From an uncultured Clostridia bacterium (GTDB lineage: Bacteria > Bacillota_I > Bacilli_A > RF39 > UBA660), in NCBI GenBank assembly GCA_947165365.1, contig CAMVAF010000011.1:1-45784 (forward strand): DNA of 45,784 nt, given 5' to 3'. The notes under the pieces were generated by a model. The model was not told where the DNA came from, did not search any database, and saw only the letters and a program-made list of their open reading frames with translations. This document shows positions 15,235 through 22,674 of the stretch, one piece after another. Both the position numbers and the translations under genes were made by a program. The number at the start of each line of letters is the position of its first letter. Position 1 is the first letter of the stretch.

Positions 15235-17550
15235 ATGAAATGGATAGAAAATATTGTTAACGAAATATTAGCAAAATATCCGAATGAAGAGGAGTATGTT
15301 TGCGCGTGTGGTATTAGTACAACAGGTATTGCACATGTTGGTAATTTTCGCGAATTAATAATAACTTACTTAGTCTCTAAAGAATTAATTAATCGCGGTA
15401 AAAAAGTTCGATTAATATTATCTTTTGATGATTTTGATCGACTAAAAAAAGTACCTATAAATGTTGATAAAAGTTTTGAAAAATATGTTGGTATGCCTAA
15501 TTATAGTATTCCAAGTCCAAATAATGGTGATTTAAGTTATGCTGAATATTATGAAAATATTGTCATTAGTGAATTAGCTAAACTTGGTATTAAAATGGAA
15601 TTTATTAGACAATCAGAAAAATATTTAAGTAGAAGTTATGATGATTATATTAGATTAGCTTTAGATAAAAAGAATAATATATATGATATTGTCTCAAGTC
15701 ATAAAACTCAAGAATTAAGTAGTGATGACAAAGAGAAATACTATCCAGTAAAAATATATTGTAGTAATTGTAATAAAGATACTACTCATGTAGAAAACTA
15801 TGAAAATGGTTTAATAAGTTATAGTTGTTCTTGTGGTAATAAAGAAACATCAAGAATCGAGAACTTAAAAATAAAATTAAAGTTTAATATCGATTGGCCA
15901 ATGCGTTGGAATTATGAGAATGTGTGTTTTGAACCATGTGGTAAAGGTCATGCCGATAACAATAGTGCACTACCAATATCAAAGGAAATAAATCATAAAG
16001 TTCTACATGGTAGAGAACCAGTAATTTTACCATATGAATTCTTTTATTTAAAAAATAGTGGTGGAAGAATGAACAAAAGCTCCAGTGACTTAATTACGAT
16101 TAGTAATTTATTAGATATAATGCCTAAAGAAATGGTGTTATGGATGTTTTTAGCAAGAAATCCAAAGAAAGAAATGTTCTTTTCTATTGAAAGCGATATT
16201 ATGACATTTTATCAAAGATTTGAACAATTAATTGCATCAAGTGATGAAGAAAGCGTAAGAATAAAGAATTTGCTTCGAATAAATTATAGTTATAATGTAA
16301 AATTTAGTGATTTAATTAAATATTTACCAATAGTTAATTATGATATTCAAAAACTAAAGAAGTATATTCCATATGATGATAATGATATAGTAACTTTACA
16401 AAAAATAAAATATGCAATTAATTGGTTGAAAAAATATCAAAAAGATAATGGTTATACAATATTAGATAAACCAAATAATGCTTTCTTTAATACATTAGGG
16501 TTTGAAAGTGTAAAGATAATTAGTAAATTTAGAGAAATAATAAAAAAAGATGATTATCAAGGAGAATTAGATGGTTTTCTACAGGAATTAAGAGAAAACA
16601 ATCAAATTAAAGAATTCTATCGCATATTTTATAAATTGGTTTTTAATACGAATAAAGGTATGCCAGTTAAAAGAGTATTAGAGAATTTTCCAAAAGATAA
16701 GATTGTTAGATTATTAACAAAAGAACAATTATTATTAACTAAAGAGACAAATATTCTACACTTATCAGATTTACATTTTGATATTAATGATCCAAGTGAT
16801 TATTTAATTAATAAATGGGAAAGAATGGTAGATTTATTAAAGAAAAATGTATCCAATATAAATTATCTTGTATTATCAGGAGATATTATCTGTTTTTATA
16901 ATATGCATGATAATTTTGAAATGGCTTATCGTTATCTAGTATATTTAGCCGATGAATTAAAAATAGATCCAAGTAAAATAATGATTTGTACTGGTAATCA
17001 TGAAATGATGGCTTTAAGAGATATTGATTTAAATACTTTTTGGAAACAAGATTTTAATAAAGATATATATCCTATTATTTCAGAATATAGTGATTTCTTG
17101 CAAAGAATGACAGGACATGGAATAAATAGTATAGAAGATTTATATTCATTAAGAGTATTTGAAGATTGTGATTTTATGGTAATTAATTCTTTATTTGGAT
17201 TTACAAATGATCAAAATGATTTATTTTTCCAAGATGAAGAGACAATTAAAAGAATAATTGATGGCTATCAAAAATGTGATAAGGCAAGGTTTTTAATAAC
17301 ACATGCAGGTAAGAAGTATAATCCTAGTTTATTTAAATCTGGAATAAAAGACGTATTTAAAACAGTATTATGTGGCCATAAACATGAAGATATCGAATCT
17401 TGTACATTGGAGAAGAACTCTGATATTGAATTAATATCGGGTAATACTGATGGTTTTGTTGAGGAAACAAATGATTATCATTTATATAGTGTAAGAGATA
17501 AGATGCAAGTTAAGAGAATAGGATATAATAATAATTGGTTTATTGAATAA
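15235..17550 (+). CDS. Class I LysRS-like domain fused to calcineurin-like phosphoesterase
   Basis: A 771-residue two-part protein. Residues 1-~500 are a second class I LysRS homologue, clearly related to the 9268 gene along its length: HVGN at 34-37, a CSNC...CSCG knuckle (about 178-202), and RMNKS at 278-282 in place of KMSKS. Residues ~505-771 are a complete metallophosphoesterase: DLH (512-514), GD (549-550), GNHE (587-590), a downstream THAG and GHKH (714-717). The frame runs through without a stop, so it is a genuine fusion. Possible roles are making and then hydrolysing an aminoacyl or nucleotide intermediate, or acting on tRNA. It is the last gene of the unit C operon. Confidence 0.85.
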   Translation: MKWIENIVNEILAKYPNEEEYVCACGISTTGIAHVGNFRELIITYLVSKELINRGKKVRLILSFDDFDRLKKVPINVDKSFEKYVGMPNYSIPSPNNGDLSYAEYYENIVISELAKLGIKMEFIRQSEKYLSRSYDDYIRLALDKKNNIYDIVSSHKTQELSSDDKEKYYPVKIYCSNCNKDTTHVENYENGLISYSCSCGNKETSRIENLKIKLKFNIDWPMRWNYENVCFEPCGKGHADNNSALPISKEINHKVLHGREPVILPYEFFYLKNSGGRMNKSSSDLITISNLLDIMPKEMVLWMFLARNPKKEMFFSIESDIMTFYQRFEQLIASSDEESVRIKNLLRINYSYNVKFSDLIKYLPIVNYDIQKLKKYIPYDDNDIVTLQKIKYAINWLKKYQKDNGYTILDKPNNAFFNTLGFESVKIISKFREIIKKDDYQGELDGFLQELRENNQIKEFYRIFYKLVFNTNKGMPVKRVLENFPKDKIVRLLTKEQLLLTKETNILHLSDLHFDINDPSDYLINKWERMVDLLKKNVSNINYLVLSGDIICFYNMHDNFEMAYRYLVYLADELKIDPSKIMICTGNHEMMALRDIDLNTFWKQDFNKDIYPIISEYSDFLQRMTGHGINSIEDLYSLRVFEDCDFMVINSLFGFTNDQNDLFFQDEETIKRIIDGYQKCDKARFLITHAGKKYNPSLFKSGIKDVFKTVLCGHKHEDIESCTLEKNSDIELISGNTDGFVEETNDYHLYSVRDKMQVKRIGYNNNWFIE

Positions 17551-17803
17551 ATATAGTAAAGTTGGTTGTCAAAAAGATGATATCATTATGGATATTTATA
17601 TCTAGAAAAAAGACACAATTAATACTAAAAGTATTAGGGAAAATATTTTTTAAAGTTGGTTTAATATAATTACTCATAACCTTTCGTTTTGTTTAAAAAT
17701 AATATAATAATCTCCTTTTTTATTATAAGCTATAAGATTCTTAGTAAAATTACTTAGATTTAAGCCATTTCCTTTTCTTATTTATTCCTAGCGGTTCCAA
17801 TGC
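17551..17803 (+). other. AT-rich non-coding stretch closing unit C
   Basis: About 250 nt without an open frame of note. Its last ~23 nt (TTTATTCC, then TTCCAATGC) form the left half of the tail junction at 17804 and resemble the sequence before the tails at 20479 and 21002. Confidence 0.5.
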
Positions 17804-17837
17804 ACAAGCTGCTATAGCTGCAAAGAAAAATAAATAA
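17804..17837 (+). repeat. ppdK 3'-end remnant, copy 3
   Basis: 34 nt identical to the end of the live ppdK (QAAIAAKKNK-stop). Near-identity to the live locus starts abruptly at GCACAAGC and continues through the spacer, promoter and antitoxin RNA to about 18080. Upstream of the core there is no ppdK sequence. It closes unit C and opens unit D. Confidence 0.9.
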
Positions 17838-17875
17838 TTAGTATTATTATTCATATACTAATAGAGGTATACTAA

Positions 17876-17904
17876 TTGACATTTTCTAGAATTTATAGTA
17901 TACT
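17876..17904 (+). promoter_or_regulatory. Promoter of the cptI antitoxin RNA
   Basis: TTGACA (17876-17881), 17-nt spacer, TATACT (17899-17904), matching the promoter at 4639-4667. Confidence 0.8.
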
Positions 17905-17910
17905 CTTATT

Positions 17911-18070
17911 ACATTGAAGAAATTCAATAGTAAATGTTAGCCGCTCTTGGATGGCGCGGGATATAAATTATTCCAGACGAGAAATGTTAATCGCTCCCGG
18001 ATGGTGCGATCAATAAATTATTCCGGAGGAAAATGTTAGAAAACTTCTATCGTATGATAGAGTTTTCTTT
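17911..18070 (+). ncRNA. Type III antitoxin RNA (cptI), copy 3
   Basis: Two ~50-nt repeats (17932-17981 and 17982-18030) and a partial third (18031), ending at a terminator hairpin (GAAAACTTCTATC at 18039-18051 with GATAGAGTTTTC at 18056-18067, then T-rich). Pseudoknot stems in repeat 1: CCGC (17941-17944) with GCGG (17956-17959), and TGGA (17948-17951) with TCCA (17972-17975). Repeat 2 changes these to ATCGC/GCGAT and CGGA/TCCG, keeping the pairing. In type III systems the toxin cuts the repeat transcript into pseudoknots that bind and inhibit it, and the terminator lets a minority of transcripts reach the toxin gene. That arrangement is exactly seen here. Confidence 0.8.
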
Positions 18071-18110
18071 TGTTTTGTGATAAAATGTAATAACAAGGAG
18101 GAATGAACTA

Positions 18111-18581
18111 ATGGAAATCAAAACAGGATATATTTATCATATTAAAGATGCATTTTTTGATAAAATAAATGATAAAGGACTTATGATTAACCATGAAAAT
18201 GGTAGAGCAAGACCTACATATTTTACTATTAAAGATAAAGATATATTATGGTTTATTCCTTTAAGTAGTAAAGTAGATAAATATCAGGTTATTATTGATA
18301 AAAAAATCAAAAAATATGGTAGCTGTAGATCAATTATGATTAGTGAAATTGCCAATAAGCCATCTGTTATATTGATTCAAAATGCTTTTCCAGTATTAGA
18401 AAAGTACATAGATCATCCTCATATAGTTGATGGTAAACCGTTAAAAGTAATTGATACATTAAAAGATGAAATATTAAATAATTTTAAATATTTAATGGAA
18501 TTAAAAAAGAGTGGAAGAAATTTATTCTTTCCTGATATAGATAGAATAAAAGAAATTATGTTAGAAGAAAAAAATAATTAA
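18111..18581 (+). CDS. Type III toxin, CptN/ToxN-like endoribonuclease
   Basis: A 156-residue protein resembling the CptIN-family toxins of gut Firmicutes, with a PemK/ToxN-type beta-barrel start: GYIYHIKDAFF, then RPTYFTIKDKDILWFIPLSS (about 29-50), a region typical of ToxN/AbiQ relatives. The toxin is a sequence-specific mRNA endonuclease held inactive by its RNA partner. Evidence is the sequence pattern plus the diagnostic context: tandem pseudoknot repeats and a terminator 40 nt upstream, then AAGGAGG before the ATG. Family identification is from memory of the sequence type, not from a search. Phage defence by abortive infection and stabilisation of the array are both plausible roles. Confidence 0.75.
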   Translation: MEIKTGYIYHIKDAFFDKINDKGLMINHENGRARPTYFTIKDKDILWFIPLSSKVDKYQVIIDKKIKKYGSCRSIMISEIANKPSVILIQNAFPVLEKYIDHPHIVDGKPLKVIDTLKDEILNNFKYLMELKKSGRNLFFPDIDRIKEIMLEEKNN

Positions 18582-18617
18582 GTATATAAAAATTGAAAAT
18601 ATAATTTACTAAATCAT

Positions 18618-18734
18618 AAATTAATTGAATTCTATCATAATGTAGGACTTGATTATGTATCATGTTCACCATTTAGAGTACCAGTAGCTCGTCTTACCGC
18701 TGGACAAGCTGCTATTAAAGCAAAGAAGAACTAA
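18618..18734 (+). pseudogene. ppdK 3'-end remnant, copy 4 (long, 38 codons)
   Basis: The longest displaced ppdK fragment. From about 18622 it reads [36 protein letters not shown] in the ppdK frame, diverging from the live gene at scattered sites. The core ACAAGC is at 18704, and the tail is one codon shorter than the others (31 nt). Its extra 80 nt upstream of the core show that this copy came from a real ppdK gene and not just a tail module. It closes unit D and opens unit E. Confidence 0.9.
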
Positions 18735-18747
18735 TAAAAATAAATTT

Positions 18748-18773
18748 AAGACTAGTTAAAACTAGTCTTTTTT
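18748..18773 (+). terminator. Terminator belonging to ppdK tail copy 4
   Basis: An AAGACTAGTT / AACTAGTCTT stem followed by six T; same type as the one at 7451. Confidence 0.85.
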
Positions 18774-18852
18774 ATATTCGTAAAATAATAATATTGCAAT
18801 GTAATTAAAAATAAAAAAATATGATATAATATCTCTTGAAAGTAGTGATTTT

Positions 18853-19310
18853 ATGAAAATTATAAACCTTAAAGATAATGATGTGTTTTTAGAGGAATAT
18901 ATAAGGCTATGTTCTTTAGAATGGGGAACACTTAAAAGTGATAATGAGATGAAGTCATATATAATTGATAAAAGGAAAAGAATTCATAGTGAAGATAAAG
19001 TGATAAGCATATTAGGATTATGTGATAATAATAATAAATTAGTTGGTTTTATATCTTTATTTAAATATGATGGTGATTATCGTAGAGATTTAACTCCATG
19101 GTATGCCACAATGTATGTAAAGAAAGAATATAGAGGAAGGGGATATTCAAAAAACTAAATGATGCCATTCTCAAGGAAGCAAGTGCTTTAGGATATACTA
19201 AAGTATATTTAAAGACGGAATTAGAAAATTATTATGAAAAGTTTGGGGCAATATTTATGGAAAATATAAATAACGGGGAAAAACTTTATTATATACCGCT
19301 TAATAATTAA
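18853..19310 (+). pseudogene. GNAT acetyltransferase, frameshifted
   Basis: The first frame runs to 19158 and stops just after the acetyl-CoA-binding signature VKKEYRGRGYSK (about residues 90-101). A one-base loss in the A run near 19148-19153 breaks the frame. In the next frame the expected C-terminus continues (LNDAILKEASALGYTKVYLK..., YYEKFGA...) to a TAA at 19310. The whole would be about 152 residues, a normal GNAT length, transferring acetyl from acetyl-CoA to an unknown amine. It is the sole gene of unit E. The break could be a recent mutation, a sequencing error in a homopolymer, or slippage. Confidence 0.75.
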
Positions 19311-19489
19311 CTCGTAATATTAAGATATTATGAACCAAAAATATTGTGACATTTACGGTGACATTTTTGATAAGATATATCGTTGAAAGGATATAATCAG
19401 GTAATAAAGGATAATTGAAGGTATTATAACTTAAGGTTTTGCTTAATCCAAAGTTAAATTTTTTATTGCCTTCTTTTGAAAATAGCTAT

Positions 19490-19523
19490 ACAAGCTGCAA
19501 TCAAAGCATGGAGTAATAAATAA
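19490..19523 (+). repeat. ppdK 3'-end remnant, copy 5
   Basis: 34 nt encoding QAAIKAWSNK-stop in the ppdK frame. It is followed by a degraded AAGACT...AGTCTT hairpin (19533-19553). It closes unit E and opens unit F; the 180 nt before it (from 19311) hold no gene. Confidence 0.75.
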
Positions 19524-19591
19524 TAAAAGTAAAAGACTAGATTCTCCAGTCTTATTTGGATTATAATATAAATAGATTAGGAGATGAGTTT

Positions 19592-20353
19592 ATGGGACTT
19601 TTTGATTTTTTTAAATTAAAAACACAGCAAAATGAAAACCAAATTACTGAAAGTTATCGAGATATAGAAAATGAGTATCTATTAGTAAAATCAACTGACA
19701 ATATTTATGGCTTTCAAAAAAAGTTTTATATGCAATCTAATAGATTACTGAAAGTATTTGGAAATGCAAGAAGTGTATTACCAAATAAAATAAAATTAAT
19801 AATAATAACTGATACACACAATACATTAGATGAAAATAAATTGGTTCAGATTGTTAATGAGCATCCTGATTTTAATGTTTGTTTACTATTAGGAGATCAT
19901 AGTGATAGTGATATTAAAAAAGTATTAAATCATGTTTCAAAAGATAAAATTTACGCACTATTAGGAAATCATGATGTTAATTATATTGCTAATTACAATT
20001 TAAATAATCTTAATGGAAGGATTATAGATATTAATGGTGTACGGTTATTAGGAATCCAAGGAAGTTTTAAATATAAACCAGTTGATTTTCCGTCTTTTAC
20101 GCAGGAGGAGAGTATTAAATTTTTAAAAGATAAAGAACCTGTAGATATTTTAATAAGCCATGATGGACCGTTTAATGATCAGATGATAAATAATCCTGCA
20201 CATCAGGGATTGTTTGGAATTACATATTATTTATTTAAAAATAAGGTAAAATACAATCTTCATGGACACCTGCATAATGAATTTGAAAGGGTATTAGATA
20301 ATAAAACCATTGAAAAAAGTTTATATGGTGTGAATTACATTGAATTAGAATAA
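19592..20353 (+). CDS. Calcineurin-like metallophosphoesterase
   Basis: A 253-residue phosphoesterase with the full motif set: DTH in IITDTHNTL (about 71-79), GDHSD (about 103), GNHD (about 127), SHDGP (about 190) and HGHLH (about 229). It is soluble, with no signal peptide. The first 65 residues are a helical extension not needed for the fold. The upstream in-frame start at 19556 is rejected because GGAG sits 8-9 nt before ATG 19592. It is the only gene of unit F. It differs from the phosphoesterase half of the 15235 fusion beyond the motifs, so it is not a recent duplicate. Substrate unknown. Confidence 0.8.
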   Translation: MGLFDFFKLKTQQNENQITESYRDIENEYLLVKSTDNIYGFQKKFYMQSNRLLKVFGNARSVLPNKIKLIIITDTHNTLDENKLVQIVNEHPDFNVCLLLGDHSDSDIKKVLNHVSKDKIYALLGNHDVNYIANYNLNNLNGRIIDINGVRLLGIQGSFKYKPVDFPSFTQEESIKFLKDKEPVDILISHDGPFNDQMINNPAHQGLFGITYYLFKNKVKYNLHGHLHNEFERVLDNKTIEKSLYGVNYIELE

Positions 20354-20478
20354 AATATATAAATATAATTATGTAAGTGATAAAAACTTCATAATGGACT
20401 GAAGAAAGAAATTTAGATAACAATGAAAATATAAAAGTAAGTCACTTTAATCTAATTTATTCCAAATAGGTCCATGCT

Positions 20479-20512
20479 ACAAGCTGCTCAAGATGCAAAG
20501 AAAAATAAATAA
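20479..20512 (+). repeat. ppdK 3'-end remnant, copy 6
   Basis: 34 nt encoding QAAQDAKKNK-stop. Preceded by TTTATTCC...TCCATGCT, very similar to the sequence before copy 7. An imperfect AGACTAG-type terminator follows (20521-20546). It closes unit F and opens unit G. Confidence 0.8.
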
Positions 20513-20571
20513 GAATTACTAAAGTCTAGGTGAAACTAGTCTTTTTATGGTATAATTGATGCGGTGAATTT

Positions 20572-20952
20572 ATGAATAAAAAGCAAATAATTGACATTAT
20601 TGAAAAATATAAATTAGATAAATCAAAATTTATTATTATATCAGGTGCGGCATTAGTTTTATTGGGACAAGAAAAAAATGCTAAGGACATTGATATATGG
20701 TGTGATAATGATTATTGTGATTACATGCTTAGCAATTATGATTGTAAGTTTGAAAGAACTAATGAATTCGGTGAAAAAGCATATTTAATTGATAATATAA
20801 TAAACTTTGGTGTTTCTTTTAAACCTAAAAATGTTGAGGTTATTGAAGGTATTCAATGTTCTTCATTAAGAGATGTATTGGAGTTAAAGAAGTTTTTAAA
20901 TCGTGACAAAGATAAATTTATAATAAGTAAACTTGAAAAATATTTAAATTAG
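20572..20952 (+). CDS. Small nucleotidyltransferase-fold protein
   Basis: A 126-residue protein with the pattern IISGAALVLLGQEKNAKDID (residues 22-41) followed by IWC, the GGxAL...DiDl motif of AbiEii/MNT-type nucleotidyltransferases. The rest is a short alpha/beta domain ending in a Lys-rich helix. It is half the length of AbiEii and has no obvious AbiEi-like partner, so a toxin-antitoxin role is only a possibility. It is the sole gene of unit G; TATAAT (20551-20556) lies 15 nt upstream. Confidence 0.65.
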   Translation: MNKKQIIDIIEKYKLDKSKFIIISGAALVLLGQEKNAKDIDIWCDNDYCDYMLSNYDCKFERTNEFGEKAYLIDNIINFGVSFKPKNVEVIEGIQCSSLRDVLELKKFLNRDKDKFIISKLEKYLN

Positions 20953-21001
20953 AATTTTATTAATTCATTTTCTTTTTATTCATCTCAAATTTGTCCATGC
21001 T

Positions 21002-21035
21002 ACAAGCCACAATTAAAGAAAAGAATAATAAATAA
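21002..21035 (+). repeat. ppdK 3'-end remnant, copy 7 (most distal)
   Basis: 34 nt encoding QATIKEKNNK-stop. A CCAGTCTTTTA remnant of the AGACTAG-type terminator follows. If insertions always enter at the live ppdK, this is the original, oldest ppdK 3' end, and the genes beyond it are the ancestral neighbours. Confidence 0.75.
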
Positions 21036-21107
21036 TAAAAATTCAAAAACCAGTCTTTTATGATATAATGTTTATAAATCAATATACGAAAACGGAAGGA
21101 TTTTATT

Positions 21108-21425
21108 ATGGATGACATAAAATTGCCAGATGATAACACATATAATGAAAAATATACTAATGGAGAAAAAGCTTTATTTTTATCTTTGATATTGGTAGGG
21201 ATAATAGTGATAAGTTATGTATTATCCGGTGGTAATTTTGATGAACAACGTGGAATGATTTGGTTATTAGTTGGTATATATTGTTTTACTATTGAACCAT
21301 TTATGATAATTGCATCAACCATTTATGGAATAAAAGGGTTAAAAGATAAAAAATATCTATCTTATATAAGTTTTATTATTAATTTAATAAAAATTGTATT
21401 TGTAATAATTATGATGAATTCATAA
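21108..21425 (+). CDS. Small membrane protein
   Basis: A 105-residue protein with a charged N-terminus and three predicted transmembrane helices (about 24-40, 50-74 and 82-103). The topology recalls DUF4190-type small membrane proteins. No functional motif is visible. ATG 21108 follows GGAAGGA. It lies after the last ppdK tail and 30 nt before the cation exporter. Confidence 0.6.
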   Translation: MDDIKLPDDNTYNEKYTNGEKALFLSLILVGIIVISYVLSGGNFDEQRGMIWLLVGIYCFTIEPFMIIASTIYGIKGLKDKKYLSYISFIINLIKIVFVIIMMNS

Positions 21426-21455
21426 AAATTAATAAATCTAGAAAAGGTGGTCATT

Positions 21456-22567
21456 ATGAAAGATAAAAGAGAAAAAGTTGTTATTAAAACAAGTATAATT
21501 AGCATAATATCTAATATTGTGTTAGCAGGATTTAAGGCTTTTGTTGGTCTTCTTGCTAATTCAATATCGATTATTTCGGATGCTGTTAATAATTTAAGTG
21601 ATGCCTTATCAAGTATCATAACTATCATTGGTACTAAATTAGCGGGAAAATCACCTGATAAAAAACATCCATTTGGCTATGGAAGAATTGAGTATATGAC
21701 ATCTCTTATAGTATCAGTAATTGTCTTATATGCAGGTATTACAGCTTTAATAGAATCTATCAAAAAAATAATTCACCCAGAAGCTGTTGATTATAGTATA
21801 TTAACATTAGTTATTTTAAGTGTTGGTATCATTATTAAATTTATTTTGGGAATTTATGTTAAGAAAAAAGGAAAAGAAATTCATTCTGATTCTTTGATTG
21901 CAAGTGGATCAGATGCATTTAATGATGCAATATTATCCATTTCAGTTTTAGCATCTGCCATTATCTATATGATATTTATATTAGTCTTGAAGCATACGTT
22001 GGTGTTATTCTATCTATTTTTATAATTAAAGCAGGCTTCGAGCTTATTAAAGAATCAGTTGATAATATGTTAGGAGTAAGGGTAGAAAGTTCTCTTACTA
22101 AATCAATAAAAAAAGAAATAATGAAAGAAAAAGATGTTGAAGGTGCCTATGATCTTGTATTAAATGATTATGGTCCAGATAAATACCTTGGTTCTGTTCA
22201 CATTGAAGTTCTTGATACTTTAACAGTAGCAGATATTGATAAAATATCAAGAAAAATAACTAAAAATATTCAAGAAAAATATGGTGTTATCTTACACACT
22301 ATAGGAGTATATTCTATTAATACGAAAGATAAGAAAACTATAGAAACAAAAAAAGATATTACCAAGATTGTTTTCTCTCACAAAGGTATTTTACAAATGC
22401 ATGGATTTTACTTGGATGAAGAAGAAAAAAGAATTAGTTTTGATATTATCATTGATTTTAAAATAAAAAATCCACAAGAAATATATCAAGAAATATATGA
22501 TGAAGTACAAAAAAAATATCCTAATTATGAAATAGTAATAACATTGGATATTGATATCAGTGATTAG
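21456..22567 (+). pseudogene. CDF-family cation exporter, frameshifted
   Basis: The two halves (to 22025 and from about 21985 to 22567) together make one ~370-residue cation diffusion facilitator. The first has the TM2 metal motif ISDAVNNLSD (DxxxN), the HPFGYGRIEY loop and the TM5 motif GSDAFND (DxxxD). The second has the TM6 end (IIKAGFELIKESVDNMLG) and the cytoplasmic dimer domain. The shift lies near 21975-21985 (TTTATATTAGTCTTGAAGC), where one base appears to be missing. CDF proteins export Zn, Mn or Fe by proton antiport; the metal is not assigned. It may be a real mutation or a consensus error. ATG 21456 follows AAGGTGG. Confidence 0.8.
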
Positions 22568-22597
22568 AAAAATTTTATTATTTTTCTTTTTTTTTAT
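22566..22597 (+). terminator. Rho-independent terminator
   Basis: An AGAAAAAT / ATTTTTCT stem and nine T, directly after the stop of the cation exporter. Confidence 0.6.
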
Positions 22598-22674
22598 ATT
22601 GTTTCAAAAAGAGAAGTATGATAAACTTAAATTAATAATAGGGAGAATCCTATTAGAGAAAGGAGTTTGACTTT

